From Pinus tabuliformis (Eukaryota; Streptophyta; Pinopsida; Pinales; Pinaceae), in contig CM062820.1 of assembly GCA_031772625.1 (NCBI GenBank), forward strand, positions 310,558,840 to 310,622,839: a DNA stretch of 64,000 nucleotides. Direction: 5' to 3'. The translations under genes and the position numbers were made by a program. Positions 58,084 through 64,000 of the stretch are shown in pieces (the stretch's first letter is position 1; the number at the start of each line of letters is the position of its first letter). Under the pieces are notes generated by a model. That model was given only the letters and a program-made list of their open reading frames with translations, did not search any database and had not been told where the DNA came from.

Positions 58084-58359
58084 CTTGATTTCAGAGTTGT
58101 CTATAATGCGACTTTTTGGAGATTCCGGTGACAGAATCCGGCGGAAGAAATTGAGGTTAAATCTTGATTTGTTGCAGTTAAAATGGTTTTTTAACTGCAT
58201 ATTTGGATTCAGCACCCTGAAAAACCCTTGGGACGCTTTCATTGTGCAGAAACTAGCTATCAAACTTGCGATTCCAATAAATTCCTACCGGATTTCGACC
58301 GGAAAAACCCGCCGGAAAGGCTTTCAAAAAGTCGCGTTATAGACAACTGCCTTGATTTC
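58084..58359. repeat. 9-bp target-site duplication flanking the MITE
   Basis: cttgatttc occurs at 58,084-58,092 and 58,351-58,359, immediately outside the inverted repeats. Confidence 0.88.
58093..58350. mobile_element. Mutator-type MITE, 258 bp
   Basis: Terminal inverted repeats of about 27 bases: agttgtctataatgcgactt at the left and, on the opposite strand at the right, agttgtctataacgcgactt, with further weaker complementarity inward (ccggcgga / ccggcggg). A perfect 9-bp direct repeat flanks the element, the size typical of Mutator-like elements. It encodes no transposase, so it needs one from elsewhere. The open frames on both strands inside it are fortuitous. Confidence 0.88.
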
Positions 58360-59159
58360 TACCTCGGACACCCAGATATCCATATCACTCAGATTCAATA
58401 AAGTCAATAAAGTAATTTCTTGAAGTTTGTGCTTTTCTTTAACAAATTTCATTTATTGGTAGGTTCCGCCTTATATCCAAAATCCAGGTGTTTATAAAAA
58501 CACATCAGTACTTACAACCCAAATTCCTCGATACAATCAAATCTTCAGATTTATTTAGTTTAATATTTTTGGTTATCATTTTTCTTTTTAAATAAACTAT
58601 TGATTTCCTTTGTAGATGAAGTATCCAGTATCCAACTCAACTATTTGCATGAAAGGTGTTTACACTTGGATGCCCAGATACAAAATTTTTGGGAATTTTA
58701 AAATAAAATTTAAAAGAAATAAAATACAATCTTTTCAAAAAAAAATGCCCAGTAAATGGATCCATAGAAAATATTGTATTTGCTAAATACTTCGGACTCC
58801 TGGATACCCTGATCATCCATATTTATTCACTAAAATGACAATCAGTTAGGCATTTAATTTATATGTGATGGAGATTAACGATTTTTCTTGGGTGCTAAAA
58901 TTGTCTATACTTAGTTAATTTTTGAGGATTTTCTACAGATCATTCATGGAATATATTCAAACCTCCATGCACTAAACAAGTTTGGGAATTTGGAACATTG
59001 GTTGTGTTTTTTGCATTGCAATATCTCAATTTCTCATAGAATTACTATTGATTGCAAGATATCATGCTATGTGGTTAGTATGTGTCTATTTTTGCTTTCA
59101 TATTAGTTTTTGTTATCCATATAAATGTTTCTTTAATGATTTTTGTTGTGTATTTTATA
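58360..59159. other. Spacer, no gene seen
   Basis: No gene. Short variants of gatacccagat / ccagatatcc recur through 57,860-58,810 on both sides of the MITE. Confidence 0.4.
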
Positions 59160-62100
59160 GAAGAGCAATAGGACGAAAGGCAAAATTGAAAGCTATAAAG
59201 CCTACTATTGAGAATATCAACAGAAAGCTGAAAGGGATGGAAGTTGAATTATCAAATGAGAAGAAATGTAATTCATCTTTCTATTCTAATACGAAATTCA
59301 GAACTCAAGATGTGCGTAAAATATCTTGGGAAGAAATGTATGATTTTTTGAGAATAGTGAATGGAAAAGCCTAGGAGAAGGTTTAGAGGAGGATTCATCT
59401 TTAGATTTTGAAGTTTTTGAAGCCATTAAGAAGACCGAGCTACATAAAATTGCTGCAAGGAAAACATGTTTCCCTATTATGATATGTTCACGATATGGTG
59501 AGTAAGATAAATTCCCATGCTCATGTTCATACTTGTTCAGTAGTGAACCATTCAAATAATATCATAACTTTGGAAAATAGAAGTTTTATAGTCGATATAT
59601 AAGCTCACCCCCCCTAAAGATTTCTCAATAGGGATTATTTGATTGATTTTTAGAAGAATGTGTTAAAAAAAGAAAATTGATTTAGTTGGATGTATTAAGA
59701 AATGGGTAGATGACTTAGAGTATTTTAAGGCCAAATCAACTAAACTATACTCAATTGCACATTTTAAGAACCCCTATACATTTGTCATTAGAATGATTTA
59801 CAAACTTTATGGAGAACCTAATGTAGATAATTCAAAACTTGAATAGGTTCCTTTGGTCCATGGCATAATGAAAAATTCTAAAAGGTTCAACTGGAAAGGT
59901 ATCGTGTCATAGAATTTATCTAATTCCATTAAACTGTCATAGTAATCTCCATCAGGGTTTGGCCCAGGTTTCTTCATGTCAACATTTTTGATGGACATAG
60001 TGATAACTTCAATGCCTTTTCCACTAATGGAGTGAAATTACTCATTCAATGAGCAACCCGTACAACAATACTATTCTATACTTTGGGAAATCCGATACAA
60101 AAACCACTTCTATGACATTTATGACAATTCATTCTTTATTTATATAAGTTTCTTTTTGGAAAATTGCCACCTAGAGTTATTAAAGAGATCCAATTTGGGT
60201 TATAGTATCTTGGAGAATGGTTTGTAGAAGAACAATTTTTGTGTTTTGGGAGTTATGGATGTTAGGTTGGTCCCCATGTTCTCCCAAGGTTTATTCTAGA
60301 AAGGCTTGCAATTAGTAAAATAGCTAGCCAAACATCTGTCCATGGAATTACTAAATTATTACATAAGAATTCAAAGAATTTGTGGCTCACTTTTCCTATA
60401 AAAAATAGCCAATTGACTGTCCAAGACAAAGGACATGAGGTAGTAGAAGAAAATGGATTAGAAGTTTGGTTTCGTTCTTTCCCATTTTTTTAAATATGAT
60501 CCTCAAGAAATTGTTAAAGCCCACTTGAAATCTATAATGTATTCAAAAAATTATGACCATCAACAACAATTATTTGATTTTGTTATTAGAAATGTTGACT
60601 GTTTTGATCAAGGTTTTTCTAGAGTATGTCTATTACAAGATTACAGGAAAGACACCTATCTCTATTAACTTCAATAGAGGAGAAGGTTTTTTGGAGTATC
60701 TCTTGCAAAATACATGATGACAAAGGGGATACATTTTTATTTCTTAGATAACATAAAGGAATTTGAACCACATGTTTTACAAATTCAACAATCTATTTAG
60801 GAAGAATATGTTTAAGAAAGTGATCATTCAAAGTTTATTCAATTAGATCATGATAGAGAGAAATAACAATCTAACAAGGAGAAACAAGAAAAAAAATAAG
60901 AACCAGAGCAACCAAAAAAACAAGTAAAACTGGAGCCTATAGAGAAAGCAGAAGAAACACCGAACCTTCCTTTCAAAAGGAAGAATTGTAGATACTAGCA
61001 ATCATTTTGAAAGACAAAGTAATAATATATGTTGAAGAATCATCTGACTAGGTGCAAAAGTCTGCTGATCAAAGGAATATTGATGAAACTCAGACAAAAC
61101 AAGGAAAATAATATCAATCAATTCTAAAAGGAGGGCCAATCCAAAAAAATGTACAAAGAACAATTTCGTCCACCCAAATAACTGAGGTAATCTCTCCTGG
61201 AGTAGTTATGACTCATTTGGCATCACAAATTCTAGATTTCTCATCTCTATTCAAAAATGTGAATGAAGCAGAACCAATGCAAGAAAAAATAATGTCTCTA
61301 GGAAACTATTTTTATATTTCTCAATCAAAATCGGTTGTTAAGAGATCAAGAAAGAGAAAACTTGACTCTTCCATGACTGAGACTCCATCAATAATGATTT
61401 GGAAAGTCACAGATAGTACAAAAGAAAGAGAAATTGAGATAGCATCAACCCTTGGGGCTTTTTTTTAGCAATCAAGGTTCAATTTCAGAGTTATATGAAG
61501 AATTAGATAAAAGTCAAAGCAAAATAAAAGAATTAAAAATCGAGTTATAAATCAATAGGGCTATGAATGAGAAAGAGTGGAAATATCTTGCCACTATATT
61601 AAGAGAAGGATTTTCCATGGCTATGGCACAAATTAAGGAGAAACATCTGAAGGATAAATTTGTGGTTGAAGAGAAGCCCAAAAAAGTAATCTCTGAAATT
61701 GAAAATAAACATGCTCTGCAGATAGAAGATTCAAGCCAAACACATACTTGAGAAATTGAGATTTTAAAGGAAGAATATGAGATGAATACTCAAAAAGTTT
61801 ATACAACATTTGAAGCACACATTACTTCTCTTGAAGAACATATAAATCAACTTAAAGAAGAATATATAGATATCAATTCTTTTAGAGATGAAGTTGTTAT
61901 TGTAAATGATCTGTTTAAGCCGATTGAACTAAAATTATTCAAACAACTAAGCAAGATCTATAAGTTTCATCATGAATTAATTTCTTTCACTAATCAGGTT
62001 GAAGTACTAATAGAAGATGACAATGCATTGATTTATTAGTTTAATAAAATTGTAATGTGGGAAAATGAAGAAAATTCTGAAGCCTTAGAGAAATTTTCTA

Positions 62101-62294
62101 AAAAAGAAAAGAAATTAATACAGATTTCTTTAGACCAAAGGAAATCTAATTGCAGTGTTATTAAGGATTGGATCAAAGAGGCTTCTGACTGGTGTGATTA
62201 TGTGGGGGACAATGCACTATATGTCATTGAGGAATTGAATATGCCTCATCCACAAGGAACCAAAGAAGTATTTCCTTTACCTATATACATATAG
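59160..62294 (+). pseudogene. Decayed coding region: unrecognised K/E-rich coiled-coil protein
   Basis: The plus strand has protein-like text with many stops and frame changes. Pieces in order: RRAIGRKAKLKAIKPTIENI and ISWEEMYDFLRIVNGKA (59,160-59,373); LDFEVFEAIKKTELHKIAAR (59,400); a globular-looking stretch VIKEIQFGL, FILERLAISKIASQTSVHGI, then YDPQEIVKAHLKSIMYSKNY and FDFVIRNVDCFDQGFSRVCL (60,180-60,640); a KE-rich linker (EQPKKQVKLEPIEKAEETP, 60,900); and a coiled-coil C-terminus (ITSLEEHINQLKEEYIDINS, 61,208-62,294). A T run at about 60,484-60,491 marks one frameshift. Total would be near 1,000 residues. It could be a gag-like retroelement protein or a host gene; no motif decides. Confidence 0.45.
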
Positions 62295-64000
62295 TCAATT
62301 GAGGATAGTAGAGAATCTAGCAATAAAAAAATTCAGGGAATGAATAACTAGAGCACTATTGGTATTCAAAAGTTGTTTCAATTTCGCTATGAGTGTATGA
62401 AACCGATTTCCAGGTTTTCCTTTAAGCATAAGTGAAAGAAAAAATACATTGTAAAGCACATTGGTTAAGGTTAGATCAACCTAGAAAGTATCATACCTAT
62501 TTATTTACCTCAATTATCTAAGTGATACACTCAATGGTTTTAGTTCATTAAAGATAACGAGAAAGAAACACAACCATCTCAAAAAACATATGGCTCAGAA
62601 CTATCAACACAACAAATGGAGGAAGACTAGCTACTGATAAAACAAGGAGACTATTCATTCCCAAATCAATGAGATATTGCTTATTCCTTTTTATGTGTAA
62701 GAAAATACTCGTACAAGATAGAAGATTTTTCTATGTTTAGAAGGAAAATATTATCTAATTGTAATTTTACTATATATACAACCCTCTTTGTTGTAGAAAG
62801 GGTTGGAAATAATTTAGACTACAATATAATTTTTACTTGTGATCAGAGTTGGAGTTTAGTTTTTGAAGACCACTCAAGTGATTTTTGGAAAATATCTTTG
62901 TGCGAAGGAGTACTATATGCATTTGTAACTTTTTATATGCATAACTGGTTTCTTTTTACACAATTTTCACTCTTTAAATCATTTCTTGAATTGAGTATTG
63001 GAATGTATTGTATGTCTTTTCTTTTGAAATGATTAAAGTAACGATTTATTGAATTATTTAAATTATTCATATTTATTCTAGAACTTTAAGTAAATCAATA
63101 TTTCAATTTTGATACTTGAATGATAACTTAGAAACTTGATTTCATTCATGAGATATGTTTAATTTTCTACAAAAATAGCTTAGAATATTGCATGCAAATA
63201 AACTTTAAAATATAAAAATTATGAGCGATAAGCTCTCTTAATAGAAGCATAAATATATTAGGTGGCTGACTGAACTCACCTAAATTACTACTCCAAACAA
63301 CTGTATGAACTTTCAAGGACTACACTTGGGTGTTTTTCCCTTCCCTTATTTGTTTGAATTATTAGAGTCCATATAAAACACAATAATTTGTATAAATTTG
63401 TTAATAATTTATTGTAAATAATTTGTTATGTCATATATTTTCCCTAGTTTAGTTTAGTTTTAACCATTTCCTTAAGATAGAGTAGTACAAGAAACCGAGC
63501 CTTTATTCAAGAGAGTATTTCCGCACCAACTGGAAAGGGTCTAATTGACACTCTAATAGGGTGAACTTTTCCCACATGTCAACACACCTATAATCCTTGT
63601 TTGAATGATTTGATTTTAATATTTGATAGTTTTAAGGTTAAGTTGAATTTACATTAAATATATTTTGCAACTTCGAATACTATATGCTCTCCATGTCTTT
63701 GTCTTGCGGGGACACTTTGGAATTGGTTTAATGGTTAATCCCCACACCACACCCAAATAATGACTCAATTTGGTGATGTGAATGACATTATGATGATAGT
63801 CAAGAGATTTTATTATGACCATGAGAAAGTGAAAATTATAGAGAAAAGAATGGGAGCAAAATTATGTAAGGGATTTAAATGTTACTACAATATGAAGGCC
63901 CAATTGGAGAAGAAGAAATGAAAAGGAGCTATAGTGGAAGTAGGGGGCGAAAGTAATAGGGAGAAAATGGAAGAGGAAGAAGATAAGGTTAAGTTATTTT
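62295..64000. other. Spacer, no gene seen
   Basis: AT-rich. The frame at 62,733-63,032 (+) has hydrophobic content but no recognisable domain. The last 100 bases are purine-rich (aagaagaaatgaaaagg..., gaagaggaagaagat) and could be the edge of something beyond the window. Confidence 0.35.

Noticed and set aside
58042..58342. Open frames on both strands at 58.04-58.34 kb
   Set aside because: They fall within the MITE and its inverted repeats; no protein similarity.
1..64000. CRISPR arrays, operons, Shine-Dalgarno sites, bacterial terminators
   Set aside because: The content is plant nuclear DNA; the repeats present are tandem duplications, microsatellites and transposons without regular spacers.

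Overview
The window looks like intergenic DNA from a large, repeat-rich seed-plant nuclear genome. The evidence is plant-type LINEs (DUF4283/CCHC ORF1; endonuclease, RT, zf-RVT and RNase H in ORF2), copia-type gag remnants, plant-type Argonaute and kinesin-7 fragments with GT..AG introns, AT-rich spacers and several (TA)n tracts. A conifer or other gymnosperm fits the low gene density and old, nested elements, but that is inference. I found no intact host gene, no tRNA or rRNA gene and no CRISPR array.

Layout: 0.3-3.1 kb is a 5'-truncated LINE remnant (LINE-0, +). 3.1-7.5 kb is AT-rich with one 100-bp tandem duplication. 7.56-14.36 kb is LINE-1 (-), fairly young, flanked by a 17-bp near-perfect target duplication, lacking the endonuclease part of ORF2. 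14.4-15.6 kb holds an old AT-rich repeat and microsatellites. 15.64-16.6 kb is the 3' end of another LINE (LINE-X, -). 16.95-24.38 kb is LINE-2 (+), full length, with a perfect 19-bp target duplication. 25.2-25.9 kb encodes an Argonaute N-terminal-domain fragment, the best host-gene sequence outside the transposons. 28.44-35.30 kb is LINE-3 (-), inserted into a second copy of the old repeat of 14.8-15.1 kb, which supplies an empty-site reference.

35.97-54.12 kb is a nest of two LTR elements, both on the minus strand. The outer copia-type element has about 0.7-kb LTRs and an internal region with gag and protease remnants only. A second LTR element of 13.1 kb (36,648-49,753; LTRs begin and end TGATGA...TCATCA) inserted into the outer 3' LTR. 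It has gag with zinc knuckles but no recognisable pol. Its interior instead carries host-gene debris: a kelch-repeat fragment (38.6-39.8 kb) and a kinesin-7 motor-domain fragment with exons and introns still visible (43.0-44.05 kb). After insertion, a 1,143-bp tandem duplication copied the junction of the two elements.

54.1-64 kb has an LTR-like remnant with palindromic boxes (56.3-56.7 kb), a (TA)n tract, a 258-bp Mutator-type MITE with a perfect 9-bp target duplication (58,093-58,350), and a decayed coding region for an unrecognised lysine/glutamate-rich coiled-coil protein (59.2-62.3 kb).

Most notable: LINE-1, LINE-2, LINE-3 and the LINE-X fragment all carry an extra reading frame (called ORF3 here) downstream of, or in the 3' region beyond, RNase H; and a gag-only LTR element contains fragments of unrelated host genes, one with its introns.
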